In this document: one piece after another, positions 1 through 11,725 of the stretch | How positions within the stretch are numbered: the stretch's first letter is position 1 | Layout: the number at the start of each line of letters is the position of its first letter | Source: Ulva prolifera | Lineage: Eukaryota > Chlorophyta > Ulvophyceae > Ulvales > Ulvaceae | Direction: 5' to 3' | Assembly: GCA_023078555.1 (NCBI GenBank) | Contig: CM041197.1 | Coordinates: 8,278,842 to 8,342,841, forward strand | Length of the DNA: 64,000 nt | Notes under the pieces: model-generated | The model's database searches: none | What the model was told of the DNA's origin: nothing | The model's input: the letters and a program-made list of their open reading frames with translations, nothing else | Position numbers and translations under genes: made by a program

Positions 1-324
1 AGTGCCTTCTGCTCGAAATAGGTACCCAATCGCTCTCTGCGAGCATGCGTTCTCGCTGATGCTCTATATTGCCTCACCTGTAATTCGTACTCGATAATTT
101 GACCTCAACAACAATTGCCACGCAGGCATGCATGCAATTTCCACGCAGGCATGCACGCCCTGGCGCTTGAGAGAGCATTGGCGCACGGGGGGGCTGCCCC
201 AGCCCTAGGCGGCCGCGCGCCGGTGATGCGGCCGCGCGCCGCCCTAGGCGCCCCAGGCGGCCCGCGCCGGTGACGCTAGAAACCCGCTGGTCGTGTGTCA
301 CACAGTGCGCGCTGTGTGCTGCAG

Positions 325-1673
325 ATCGAGAAGCCGGAGGACCTGGAGCTGCCGGAGCGCGTGCGGTCGCCGTTCAGCCTCGGGGGTGTGATGTACCGCA
401 TGGCGACGGCGGCGTGGAACGCCGGCGTCACTCCCGGCACCATCGTGCGCACGTTCGGGCCGTTCAGCCGGCGCTTCACTCAGGGCTACGCCGACCGCCG
501 CATGCACCACTCGCTCGGCTTGCCGCGCGCGGACTGCGAGGCGTTTGAGCCGTACATGTTTGAGGTCCTCGGCGGCGCCGGCAGCGGCGAGGTGCGTGCT
601 GCACTGCGCTGTGCTGTGATGCATGAGATCCATTGCTGCGCTGCGCTGCGCGGGATCCGTCCTGCAGGCGACTCGTCGGCCCCGCCCTACCTGGGGCCCT
701 GTGGTGTGGGGGCCGCAGTGTAGTGACCGGCCGCACTCGCGCTCGCGTGCATGCACGACAGGGCCCGATGTTGTCGACACCGTGGCCGTGCGGTGCTGCG
801 CCCACGAGTTGTCACGTCGCACGTGCTGCCGGCTGCAGCCTGCTCGAGGGCTCGAGGGGTGACGTGTTTGTACAATGGGTAACGGGGACTACGTGTGGGT
901 GTCAGGCATCCCCACCTTCCCAGGCACGCGCAGCCACGCTGCGGCAGGCGCAGCAGCACGCAGCGTGCCTGCCCGTGTTCAAGAGGGTGAACCATGACTG
1001 ACTGACACCGCATGCACTCGCAGTGACACCTGTCCATCCTCGTGACTCCAGGGAGGCACCGCCGGGCCTGTGTCCATGCACGGCCACGGAGCCGTGTGCC
1101 CCGGCATCTCAAATTGGACGCCCCGGGCCACAGTGACAGCAGCTGACCGAGGGCTGCATGCAGTTCGCGCTGCGGAAGCTGCTCAAGCCGTTTGCGTGGG
1201 CGCAGAGCGCGCTGGAGGCCCGCTTCTCCGCGCTGCGTCCGCCCGTGACCTTCATCTACGGCGAGAACGACTGGATGGACCCCGCGGCGGGGGAGCGCAT
1301 CTGCAAGCGCCTCCAGGCAACGGCAGCCGGCGGGGCGCCCAGCGACGGCGGCGGCTCCGGGAGCGCGGGCATCCCCGCGGTGACGGATGCGCAGGGGCGT
1401 GGCAATAGTGGCCACAGGGGGTCCGGCGACGGCGGCGCGTATCGGAACAAGGTGCTCTACATTGAGGACACGTCGCATTTCCCCTTCATGGAGAAGCCGG
1501 ACGAGTTCAACGGGATGCTGCTCGACGTGGTGGGGCATTGCCTGCGGGCGCCCGAGGCGGAGAGTGGCGCCGCGGGGGCCGCGGGCGCCGTTGCCCACCA
1601 TGGGGTCATTGTCGATGAGAGCAACCAAGGCGTGACTGTGGACGCCCTGGAAGCGGCATTTGTCGATGCGTGA
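325..1673 (+). CDS. CGI-58/ABHD5-like alpha/beta hydrolase, last two exons (5' part outside the window)
   Basis: Two exons are supported: 325-591 and 1143-1673. The acceptor is tgctgcag before 325, the donor gtgcgt after 591, the next acceptor agcag at 1142; the join is phase 0 and reads GSGE/LTEGCMQF. The C-terminal half of a CGI-58/ABHD4/5 (plant At4g24160) type protein is visible: a cap region, then FIYGENDWMDP (the family's FIYG..DWM strand and acidic residue), then DTSHFPFMEKPDEFN with the presumed catalytic histidine. In the family this histidine starts an HX4D acyltransferase motif; here the fifth residue after H is Glu (HFPFME). The nucleophile elbow GXSXG must lie upstream of the window. 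Family members act on lysophospholipids or neutral lipids at lipid droplets or membranes. The stop codon ends at 1673. A decayed duplicate lies at 8186-8431. Confidence 0.8.
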
Positions 1674-2870
1674 GAGCGGGCAGATGCTTAGCTGTGTGTG
1701 GGTGATGGCTGCTGTCGGTGGACGCCAGCGGGCAGGATGCTTTGCGGTTCGACAAGACCAGCTGGCAGCTGCATTGATTGAGATCCAGTGCGTGTGTATG
1801 ACCTTTGACGTGCAGAGTGTTGTGATGGAATTCGCCATAGCGACGTTGAATTGTGAGGTGTAGGGGGACATTGTGTTATTGGGGTGGCCATGCCTCCATG
1901 GTCAGACCTGCATTGCTGTGGGCTATACTGATTACTGCTGCACAAACTACGATGTGGTTGTGGTGTGATCCGCATTTTTCAGCATTTGCTGCTGTAATCC
2001 GTTGTTGTCTTTGCACGCATTGGCCAGAAGCACATGTGGCGATGTACTTGATGCAGGCCGTCATAGCAGTTTCTCCGATTGGATCAGTGCAGTGGCAGGC
2101 ACCAGCACTGAGCACCCTTCCAGATATGTCGTCGGGAAGATCGGCAAAATGGCATGCCGTGACTCGCATGTTACCTAGATGCTAGCTGGCAGTAGAGAAC
2201 TGTGCTTGTTGTACAAGTGACCGGCGGATTTGTCCCGCCTCCTGCCATACTGACCAGACTTCCATTAACAGCTCAGCCCTGTGGCCAGTTGACACGAAAG
2301 CAGCGACCAGTGTGGCCATCATGTAGTACCTTTTCTTACTGTGGCGCGTGCTTCCACAGGTACCATGGCCTCCCACTATGTGTATACCCAATCATGAGGC
2401 CGATGCCACACTTCACAGACCACATGGTTGTTTTCGCCGGGCATCACGACACTGAACGGCGTTGAGTTCGGTCCCCTCCAGCACATAGCTTTGCTCACAA
2501 CGTGGGCGACATATGTTTCGATGGTCTACATCTGTCCCGTCACGTCCCACAGGCCAAGTTTCCTGGGCAGAGGACCCACATCACATGCTGCCAACCTCAT
2601 CACATAGGCACATTGCAGTCGCTACATGCGCCAGTGTGGAGGCTTCGTGGACAACTGCACTCTTATATATCATGATGTAGCAACATGGAGAGCATGGCAG
2701 AAGTCCAGGCACTCCGCCTATCAGGGCGCTGTGCCAGTTCTGCCCTGACCTTCCTTCCATGCTGTGAAATTTCCTCATCAAAGTGATTATAGTGTGGAGG
2801 ACAGGTGAGGGGGGCAGGTCCGCCCCGTACAGTACAGATCCAAGGGTAAGTCCAGACGAGGAGTACACGA
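1674..2870. other. Intergenic part of duplicated unit 1
   Basis: The space between the hydrolase stop and the 3' end of the minus-strand seven-TM pseudogene. It resembles 8432-9231 of unit 2 in patches but carries no reading frame I can support. It should hold the convergent 3' UTRs of the two genes. Confidence 0.5.
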
Positions 2871-5500
2871 CTATGGCGATGTGCCCATTGGTGCGATGGC
2901 TCCAGGAGCAGAGTGGTGGCCAGGGCGGGCGGATGGCCTGGAGACGCGTTTGTGCACAAATGATGCGACGCGGTTGGCAGCAAAGACTATCTTTTGCATT
3001 CCAAGCATCGTGACGCTGAAGGTGATGATGGTGATTGTGAAGGAGGCAAGCGTCAGAGTGATAGCGTTCCTGCACAGCCGCAATAAGGATGTTCATCTGC
3101 AGCATGCCCGCCTGATACAAACGAGTCACCTGAACGCCCGACACAGCCAAACCATGTTGAAAATCTGGATGCACCAAGGAAACAGCTCTTTGAAAAGGCT
3201 GCGAGCCGAGCTTGGAATGGACAGGGCTACCAGCTTGTGCAATGGAAATGCTGGTCACTGTTGGCAGGCATGGGCGTCCAGCATCAATATCGAAGACACA
3301 GGGCTCAGGAGTCACACCGTTTCTCTGATGCTGACATGTCCTCTGCTGGAACCTGGAACTCGCTGAACAGCTTCAGGAGGGTCACGGACAGAATTGCCAG
3401 TTCGCATGAGAAAGACAAGATGTGTGCAGCAGTGTAGACCCTGCAAGCAAGCCAAAGATGTCGAATGGACCACAGACCGCGATCAGCACCGGTGCCTATG
3501 ACTGCGCCTGAAGAAGCAGCTAAACATGGACGGCAGTGGTTGACTGCCACGCAAGGTGTGCCGCCCTGGACGACCCGGCAAGGGCCGGCCGCATCTGCAC
3601 CACACCAAGCGCAAGTTGACTGCATCTGCGGCCAGACTTTGCGGCCGCTCAGTGATACGCCACAGACCTCTGCACAGAACGGTGTGCAACAGCACTGCAT
3701 CAAAAGATCATCTTCTGCAGCTTGGACCAACAATGCAATGCCTGATTCAGTGTCAAAACGCTGACATCAACGCATACACAAGTGTCATAATGATCGATGC
3801 CACACATGCATACATACACAGCCGAGGGTCGCTGCCCGGCCTCTGTCCTTTGTAACTACATACACAGCCCAGGCAAAGCGGATGCCAAATCCAAGAAGTC
3901 AGGAGGGACGCACTTCTTCATGCGCTTGCTGACGTAGCTGCGGCCGACGCCGCTGCCTGACATGGCAAGGAAGAGGCCTGAAGCCAAGTCAATGACCGCG
4001 AATATGCCCGCAAACACAGCTAGGATGCTCCAGCTTGAGCAATGTCCCATCTGTCCGAACCAGTAACAAGGCTCTTGCGCCTACGCACAGTCAATCCATT
4101 GAGCAACACAAGATATGATCCTATAAGCATTCAGAACTCCACATGCCTGTTTCAGTAGCACTGGCGACCAGATCCCTGATCACTTGCCAACACAGACCAG
4201 ATGGGACACATTTAGGCAAAGAGACTGAGAGACACATGATTTCTCTGCCACATGGACATGTAACAGCAAACATGGCGAGCTCCAGACTCCAATGGCATGA
4301 GACGGGAAGGCGAAATTCGAATGGATGTCACACTGGACACGCAGACAGGAACTGAACGCACCGGATACATTGACAGCCCAAATTTTGACAGTATGTGAGT
4401 ACATGAGGGCTATGACTCTATGGACAGCAAAAGGCGTGGCATTCTGATACTCACGAGCAACAAAGGTGTGGCATTCTGAGACTCACGAGAAACATCTGCA
4501 TACCATCTCGAGCATCTTCCGGATGATGAGCATGTCAGTGATGGCGTCTGTCAGGCGAAGGACTCTGATAGTTGCATCGGCAATTGGTTCCATCAAGCTC
4601 CTGCATGACATCCCAGTGATTGAGGTTGACAACACAAGCTGGGGTACAACGCACCCTGCACATCAGCAGGATAGGAAGGATGCTACTGCTAAGCACATCA
4701 CGGTGCACTGCTTTGAAGCACCTCTGAAGTCTTTGCTATACAAATGACGTCTGCAAAATCGATCAGAGAAGGAGATGAGAAGGGAAGCGCAACTCGAAAG
4801 GTTTGGGAGGGTGATCAGGAGCCCAGGTGCCGATGGTGGAGGTGAAAGCCCAGCACCAAACAGCCATGGAGTTGACGCCAACAAACAGAAGCCTGTTTCC
4901 AAATGGGACGTGCTCCAGACGGCCCAGCATCAGCCTGACGGTCACTAGGAATTGAATGAATATCGCTGGAACAAGGGCTGCGTTATACAGCTTGGTCTTG
5001 GCCACTTCTGGGCCTTGTCTCAATATCAGCAGAGAAGATGTGCTGTGCAACAGCACATAAGCTATGGTCGGAGCGTGATGGTCCCATCTGACAGGCTTGC
5101 TTTCGAACATCAGCACGGACGAGTTCGTGAGAAGTGTGAATAAATTGGCCAGGACACTCAAGGTGAATGCCATGTGTGGCTGCTTGGAGATCATGGCCCA
5201 GCCTGTCCAAGCGTCCGGAAGCATTCCGCAATGGCGAGTGAAGTTGCAGAGCCATGCAGGCACGGGACTAGTCTGGTGTTCTTTGTTGAATGCATCGTCT
5301 TCGACAGACAATGCAGGCGAACGAACGGTTGTATGGGCCGTCGCATCGCTGACAACTCGTATCTCAGCAGGTGCTGAGACCCTTGCTATACCAGACATTT
5401 CCCCTCGGCTGGACTTCAGTGGCAAGATGAAACGCTCAGCGCTTGCCGTTGGCTGCTCGCGTGGACTGCAGAACGTGGAACGAACTGTCCACCTGCCACC
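2871..5500 (-). pseudogene. Seven-TM protein paralogue, copy A, probably degenerate
   Basis: Paralogue of the intact gene at 9232-11725. Exons on the minus strand: about 5490-4773, 4600-4504 (97 nt), 4080-3914 (167 nt), 3440-3318 (123 nt), 3069-2871 (199 nt). Exons 2-5 have exactly the lengths, phases and splice sites of copy B, and the stop is in the same place. Two defects are visible. Where copy B ends exon 1 with CT/gtaaag, copy A reads CTCCTTCTC then TGA, so the donor is gone and the frame stops at 4763. At the N-terminus the QFVP segment is in another frame from the rest of exon 1, and the only nearby ATG frame stops early. Protein-level similarity is still strong, so the damage looks recent compared with the duplication, or an unseen alternative donor is used. 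A 34 bp LINE tail sits in intron 3. Confidence 0.65.
3824..3857 (+). mobile_element. LINE 3' tail, 34 bp, with 12 bp target duplication
   Basis: A severely 5'-truncated LINE copy: only the tail (cggcctctgtcctttgtaact) and a few bases more. It is bracketed by perfect direct repeats acatacacagcc at 3812-3823 and 3858-3869. It lies in intron 3 of the damaged seven-TM gene. The same tail occurs at 13591, 37483, 38306, 45114 and 57103. Confidence 0.85.
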
Positions 5501-6745
5501 CCCTTGGCAAGATGGACATAAGAAAGTTTCCGTTACTTATGTAAAGGCTGCCTCTACAAAGGTGGTCAGATGTTTGTCCAGGTACTGCAGTATACTGTCA
5601 AGAACTGAGGGAGATGCCAGCATGCATGCATACATGCCAGCGACAGCTCTAGATAGGGCACATGAACTGAGCGTCACCGACGACTTCATAGCAAACGCGC
5701 AATGAGCATTGAGTCGTCAGGGATGGCTGCATTGCTTCGTTCAACGCGAGGTCGATGCACTGCATCGGATGCAGCACGGCGTTCTTCACAGCCGTGTCTA
5801 CTAGTGAACCTTTGTCAGGCCGTCGGGATGCTGCTCTGTCAGCAATCCGCCACTAGTCCTGATTTGTGGCGGGCGAGAGTCCGAATTCTGGAGTTTTCCG
5901 CGATCATACCATGCTCCTTTCAATTGATGAGCATTGCTTCCCGGCTTGTGGTGCTCGAGCTGTTTCATGGGCACTCAGCGAGACTCGATGATTGTGATAT
6001 GGTCCGTGAACATTCGCTCCTGGACGAGTTTTTCGTAACAATAGATTTGCCGTCGCTGCAAGGTGTTCTTCGAAAACCTGATGCACGCACCGCATCATCT
6101 GAGCAACAGACCAGCTACGGAGGTACACTCCATCCGCTGCTACAGACGGCACACTCCATCCAGATAACTCGGCCTATGTGGCCTGGAGACACAGCTGGAT
6201 CGCACCGCGTGTGTCCAGGTGGGATGGAAGTGACACCCGGTCTTGTCACCTGGTGGCTCACTGCACAGTCCTGATGTCCACGCACCTGCACACAACTTCT
6301 CAGTCTCATACGATCAACCTCCACATACATGTATGACCTAGAAAGGCTCCGGCACACAGGATGGAGTAACGAAGAATACAACTGTGGCAGGAGGAGAAGG
6401 GAGCATTTGAAGGGGTCTGTCTTGTTGAAGCTCTCTTGCAGCCCTGAATATCTACGTACATCCCACATGCCATCAACCCCCCAGAACTACCTTGGCCGTC
6501 CACCTCAGCCTCTCCAGCGCCTGTGCCTGCATGCCACTGCTTGGTGCAGATCATCAGGCACCCCGAATCGGGATATGCCGCAATTCGAAGAGAGCAGCAC
6601 ATCTACATTTGCTTTGCTTTACTTTATATTCGATAACAATTGTTACTGCCTGGATAACACGCCTAGCACAGCGGCAGCCAACACCGCGTGCAGGCACGAA
6701 GCCGAGCAGCTGCTCACAAGCAGGACCACCAGTATGCCTACCCAC
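5501..6745. other. Flank of duplicated unit 1, no gene seen
   Basis: The first 800 bases match the region upstream of copy B (11760-12450) in patches, so they were probably promoter and 5' flank of the seven-TM gene. From about 6400 the similarity ends. No ORF with a plausible exon structure was found. Confidence 0.5.
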
Positions 6746-6847
6746 CAGTGTTGGGTCATCGGGCCCGATCACATAGAACAATTCCTAATATCCTGCTCTA
6801 TCTTTTGGGTGGCAGCCCTGAAATTGCTGCAAAGCGACCCAACACTG
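6746..6847 (+). mobile_element. 102 bp hAT-like MITE, copy 1
   Basis: The terminal inverted repeats are cagtgttgggtc and gacccaacactg. Flanking 8 bp duplications are ctacccac (6738-6745) and ctaccgac (6848-6855), 7 of 8 identical. The element is collinear with 30012-30113 and, inverted, 48436-48537; all three are exactly 102 bp. CAGTG termini with 8 bp duplications fit the hAT superfamily. No coding capacity. Confidence 0.85.
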
Positions 6848-7105
6848 CTACCGACAGGAGCGCATGCCGGGTGTTCCATTTGGCCAAGACTGCTGAACTG
6901 CTGTACACACCGCATTCTCATGGCCAGTGTAGACCTGGCTTACAGGATCGCACTCACGCTCATTCTAGCTTCGTTTGAGCACATTCGCTCACCCTGACTG
7001 GCGCACCTGACCAAATTGCTCTCTCGATTCCTGGCGCGACCTGTTGAGCACATCAGCCAGTGCGCCGCTGCTGCATGCTGCAGTAGAGTGCGCCAAGCAA
7101 CCACA

Positions 7106-7201
7106 CGCCTCGGCATACGTAGTCCCATTCATTCGGAGTTGTCAATGTCCTCTTCAGGACACGTGTACGGCTCAGTTGATTCAGGTTTGCTTTACTTTAC
7201 A
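7106..7201 (+). mobile_element. SINE-like repeat, 3' fragment
   Basis: Matches the 3' third of the repeat at 12904-13182: cattcggagttgtcaatgtc, tacggctcag, and the tail gctttactttac. It is 5'-truncated and lies at the junction between the two duplicated units. Confidence 0.65.
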
Positions 7202-7479
7202 CTCTGGACGATCATCGTGCCAAGCAATGACACTCTGGACGTTCACTGTGCAAAGCCAGTTGGTGCTCTGGCACCACATCATGCCCCACTGCGCTAATTG
7301 ATCATGGCGCCACCCGCATAGCAGCACTCTATGGCAGACGAGGGCTGGCTTGTCAAGAACAAGTGTGCCAACCATCCACGCAGCATTGAGCGGGCACACT
7401 TGAGCCCTCGGAACGTTGGAACAGGCCTTGTCATGAAACTTATCATTTGACGCACCGGCAGCTGTTGCACTCAGTGTAT

Positions 7480-7760
7480 ACGTGCGCAACTGCCAGAGGC
7501 ACGCCTTTCACCTTGGGCATGCCTGCCGCCGTCCGCTCCCGCCATGGCTGCCACCTCGAGCCCACGTCGTCCATCGAGCAGCAGGCGACGATCGCGGTCG
7601 CCGCCGCCCGGACGCCCGCTCATGCATCGGACCGCGCTGAGAACCTGCCGCAGGTACTCCTCAGACTGTGCCGACCACCACGCCATTGGCGGCGGCTGTC
7701 GCCGCGCCTCAGACACCACCCTTGCTGGGGGGGGGGGGGGGGGGGGGGGGGGGGTTGGGG
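7480..7760. other. GC-rich stretch with a 28-base G homopolymer
   Basis: A run of 28 G occupies 7727-7754. The preceding 250 bases are GC-rich with open frames on the plus strand and could be remnants of upstream hydrolase exons from unit 2, but unit 1's counterpart is outside the window, so this cannot be tested here. No confident exon. Confidence 0.3.
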
Positions 7761-8185
7761 GTTACCCTGCAACAGGCGCCTCGGAAGGTTCTAGAAGCTA
7801 CTTGGCCGCACGATGTCAGGTGACCAGCCCAGCGAGCCAGGGCCTACCGACCCGCACCGAGGAAGGCGTGCCTTTGAATGTTAGGCCTTGACGTAATTCA
7901 CAACAGCCGCAGCGGCGAGCTCTGGCGCTTGAGGGAGCATCGGCGCAGGAGCCTCGCCACAGGCATCCTGCACCACGGCCGGTGCTAGACCCTCTGGGCG
8001 AGGTGTGTGATGTGCTGCGCTGTGCAGGACTCGATGCTAGCATCTCAGCTGTGGCTGCCTCGTTGGCCCTGTTGTACGTGCGGCCCTGCAGTGTGAGAGG
8101 CCTGGTGTGGTGTCAGGATGGCACAACGGCATACACCTGCGAGAGAAAAACGGGACCCTCGTGCAGTGAGGGCAGCTGGCTAGGG

Positions 8186-8431
8186 GCGGCGTGCGGTTTG
8201 CACTGCGGAAGCTGCTTGAGCCGGTTGTGTGGGCGCACGGCGCTCCCGAGGCATGGTACATCGAGCTGTGGCCACTGCAGATGTGGGGGACCAGTGCCGC
8301 GGGGGGGTGTTGGCAACGCATATCGGAAGAAGGTGTTCTACACTGAGGACATGTCGCACTTCACAGAGAAGCCAGACGAGTTGAATACGATGCTGCTCGA
8401 CGTGGCGGGGCTCTGCGCGTTGACTAGCTGA
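8186..8431 (+). pseudogene. Decayed duplicate of the CGI-58-like hydrolase last exon
   Basis: The start (tgcggtttgcactgcggaag) and end of the parent exon are recognisable. The end reads KKVFYTEDMSHFTEKPDELN against NKVLYIEDTSHFPFMEKPDEFN in the parent. The middle with FIYGENDWMDP has been deleted, two residues after the catalytic-type His are lost (MSHFTEKPD), the C-terminal tail is shortened (stop at 8429-8431), and the preceding exon is missing. This is clearly a non-functional relic. Confidence 0.8.
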
Positions 8432-9231
8432 GATTGTAAGGGTGTTCAATGACCTAGGCTGATCTCTCTCTCAATTGCTGCAGTACATGCGCATGCTGTT
8501 TTCTTCACACACAGTCGCCGGATTGAGCCAAACATATGCCACTGTGCTTGCCTTCCATAGTCACTGTGCTGACCCTCAGATCATCCTATGTCTCGTTGGT
8601 AATCCGTGCATGCATGTTGTAGCCTCGCAACAGAGCACGGTCGTGTGTTGTATATGTGGTGATCAGCGGGCTTGACTCGCCCTCTGCCACACTGACTAGA
8701 CCTCTCAGCATTACAATCTATGGCCTGCACACAACGGTGCAACAACCACTGTGGCCATCATGCATTGCTCTTCCTTTCTCATGGGTATCCACCAATGTAT
8801 ACACAATCAATGAGGCCGATGCCAAACTTCATCGACCACATGGATCCATTGCTTCAGGCATGATACCTCTGAAGCTCATTTGTCTTGGGCCTCCATTGTT
8901 GTGCTCGCAGCATGGTCTACATGTGCCTCGCACAGCGCGATACGCCAAGTCAGCTTGGCCTGTATCCACATCGTCCATGTCCCAACAAACATGGCAAAGT
9001 AACCGTACGTACATACGTCCTGCCAATCTCTCCAGACAGACATTGTGCAATCGCCCAATGTGCCAGTGCAGCAACATCGTGGACAGCTGTACTGCGCTTT
9101 CACATCATGCACCCGCTTTGCCTTCGCCCTGTTCCCTTTCCATGCTTCTACTCCACGAATTGCAGTACGCTGTAGGAGACCATAGTGTAGGGTACAGATT
9201 TGAGGGCAAGTCTAGGCCACAGAGAACAAAA
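8432..9231. other. Intergenic part of duplicated unit 2
   Basis: Counterpart of 1674-2870, shorter. Patches such as ccactgtggccatcatgc match unit 1. No coding exon supported. Confidence 0.45.
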
Positions 9232-11725
9232 TCAAGGCCGTGCGCCAGTTGGTGCAATAGCTTCGAGAGTAGACTGGTCTCCAGGGAGGACCGTTGCCTT
9301 GGAGACACAGCTCCGCACAAACGACGCGACACGGTCGGCAGCAAAGACCATCTTTTGCATTCCAAGCATTGTGATACTGAACGTGATGATGGTGATTGTG
9401 AAGGAGGCAAGGGTTACAGTGATAGCGTTCCTGCACAGCCGCGGCGAGGGTGTTCATCTGCAGCATGCCTGCCATCGATACACACGAGTCACCTGAACGC
9501 CTTCGACACAGCCATAAGCCACAGTGTTGCTACCAAAATATGGGCCCACCGAGGAAACAGTTGTTGGACTGGGACAAGCTGGGTCTGGATCGGGCAGCAC
9601 TGGTAGGTTGTGTCATGCTAGTTGCGGTTACGGCATTCAGGCACACGCCTCCAGGTCCAGCACTAGAGGCACAGGGCTCAGGCGTCATACCGTTTCTCTG
9701 CTGCTGACATGTCCTCGGCTGGAGCCTTGAATTCGCTGGACAGCTTGATGAGGGTCACAGTCAGAATTGCGAGTTCGCATGCGAACGACATGATGTGTGC
9801 AACAGTGTAGACCCTGCAGGTAAATCACAGCTGTTGCATGATCCAAGCCCAGCAGCAGTGCACCATCTGAAGCCTTCAATGGCTGCGTCTCAAAAGAGGT
9901 GTGGAACATGGACGGCAGTGGCTGACCCATGAGGCTGATGTTCAAGACGATCGCAGGAGTTCGACTGGCACACTAGATCTGCCACCCTAGACAAAACGGC
10001 AGGTGCTGTCGATATCTTCAGCACACCAAGTGCGAGACTGAATCTGCGGCTAGAATTCGCAGGCAGGCAGATGGTGATGTGCCAGACACCTCTGCACACA
10101 AGTAAGTGCAACAGCACTGCATCAGAAATTATGTCGGGCGGCTTGGACTGACAATTCACTGCCCGATTTTTTGTCAAATTCCTGACATCAAAGCATAGGC
10201 TAGTAAGATCCGACATCAGACATACAGCCCAGGTTCTGCGACCGTCCAAGCCAAGTCACAAGAGTATTCAAGAGGGACACACTTCTTCATACGCTTGCTG
10301 ACATGGCTGCGGCCGACGCCGCTGCCTGACATGGCAAGGAACAGGCCCGAAGCCAAGTCAATGACTGCAAATATGCCCGCAAATATAGCGAGGATGCTCC
10401 AGCTTGAGCAACGTCCTGTGTATCCAAACCAGTAGCAAGGCTCTTCCGCCTACACATGGCCACTCTCTTTGTAAAAAAAACTATACGCTGACAAGCAATA
10501 CTGAGAGACGAAAAGTTGAATCGATGTTTGAACACAGGTCACAGTGTCCAATGCACCAAAGAAGGAATTCACGTGCAGCACTGAGCACATGGCAGACCGC
10601 AAGACATGGCATTTCAACACTCAGCAACATCTGCATACCATCTCGAGCATTGTCCGAATGATGAGCATGTCAGTGATGGCATCTGTCAGGCGAAGGGATC
10701 TGACAGTTGCATCAGCAATTGGTTCCATCAGCGTCCTGCATGACATCCCAGTGATGGACGTAGACAGTACAGACTGGGATGTGCCAGTACCTCAGATACA
10801 TGGCACCTTGCACAGGGGCAGGACAGGGAGAATGGTACAGCACAGCATATCATGAAGCTCTGCCAGGAATCTAGTCGGAAGCTCCAACATACACACAGTG
10901 CATGCAAACAGTAGGGACTATTCAATAAAAGCCTAATCTATAGACTGATTTAATGTTATGAAAAAGAGTTACTTTGTCTTTACTTTACAGATGTAGATAA
11001 GAACGGAAGCGCAACTCGAAAGGGTTTGGAGGGTGATCAGGAGCCCAGCTGCCGACTGTGGACGTGAAAGCCCAGCACCAGATGACCATGCAGTTGACAC
11101 CAGCAAACAAGAGCCTGTTTGTGAATGGGACATGCTGCATACGCCCTAGCATCAGCCTAGCTGTCACTGCGACCTGGATGAGAATTGCTGGAATGAGGGC
11201 TGCGTAGTACAGCTTGGTCTTGGCACCTGCTGGGCCTTTTCTCAATATGATCAATGAAGAGGTGCTGTGCAACAACACATAGGCTGTGGCCGGTGCATGA
11301 TGTTCCCATCTGAAAGGCTTGCTTTCGAACATCAACACGTACGAGTTCGTGAGCAGTGTGAATAAATTGGCCAGGACACTGAAGGTGAACGCCATGTGTG
11401 GCTGCTTGGAGATCATGGCCCAGCCTGTCCAAGCGTCCGAGTGCATTCCACAATGGAGAGTAAGCCTGGAGAGCCATGCAGGCACGGAGTTTGTCTGAAA
11501 TTCTTTGTACGATGCATCTTCATCGACAAACAGCGCGGGACACTGAACGATGTCACGGGCTGCTGCATCGATGATAGTACGGGATTCAACAGCTGCTAAA
11601 ACCCATGCGATGCCTGACGACCTCGCCTGACTGATTTTCACTGGCAGATGGGAATGCTCAGCGGTTGCCGTTGGCAACGTGTCGCCTAGAGATTCCGGAA
11701 CGAACTGTTCATCTGCGATACCCAT
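9232..11725 (-). CDS. Seven-TM membrane protein, unknown family, copy B (intact)
   Basis: Five minus-strand exons: 11725-10989, 10735-10639, 10449-10283, 9813-9691, 9430-9232. All joins keep phase: CT/gtaaag with G at 10735; ATG/gtatgc; AA/gtgtgt with G (Lys); CG/gtatga with G (Arg). ATG at 11725 in context gccATGg; stop at 9232-9234. The product is about 440 aa. After a 110-residue soluble N-terminus, hydrophobic segments lie near residues 111-133, 145-161, 173-193, 203-226, 295-318, 335-358 and 376-400, so seven TM helices are likely. A conserved loop (TLMEPIADATVRSLRLTDAI) follows TM4. I do not recognise the family and assign no function. Every exon except the N-terminus is conserved in copy A (2871-5500), which supports the model. 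No signal peptide is obvious. Confidence 0.75.

Larger units (their letters stand above)
155..6400. repeat. Segmental tandem duplication, unit 1
   Basis: This block is collinear with 7915-12450. Shared landmarks, in order: a segment upstream of the hydrolase exon (near 158 and 7919), the hydrolase last exon (1157 and 8186), a non-coding stretch ending in gtggccatcatg (near 2310 and 8750), all five exons of the seven-TM gene with identical lengths for exons 2-5, and upstream flank (near 5650-6270 and 11810-12420). Boundaries are approximate and judged by eye. Non-coding parts have drifted a lot while exons remain alike, so the duplication is old. Confidence 0.8.

Noticed and set aside
687-1871. 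394-aa minus-strand frame
   Set aside because: Antisense shadow of the hydrolase exons; composition is not protein-like.
3870-3914. Reading through exon 3 of the seven-TM genes to a C-terminus ending PGLCM or PGLYV
   Set aside because: Both copies stop at a similar place, but a donor after MKK (AA/gtgcgt or gtgtgt) joins in the right phase to a conserved downstream exon, which explains the data better.
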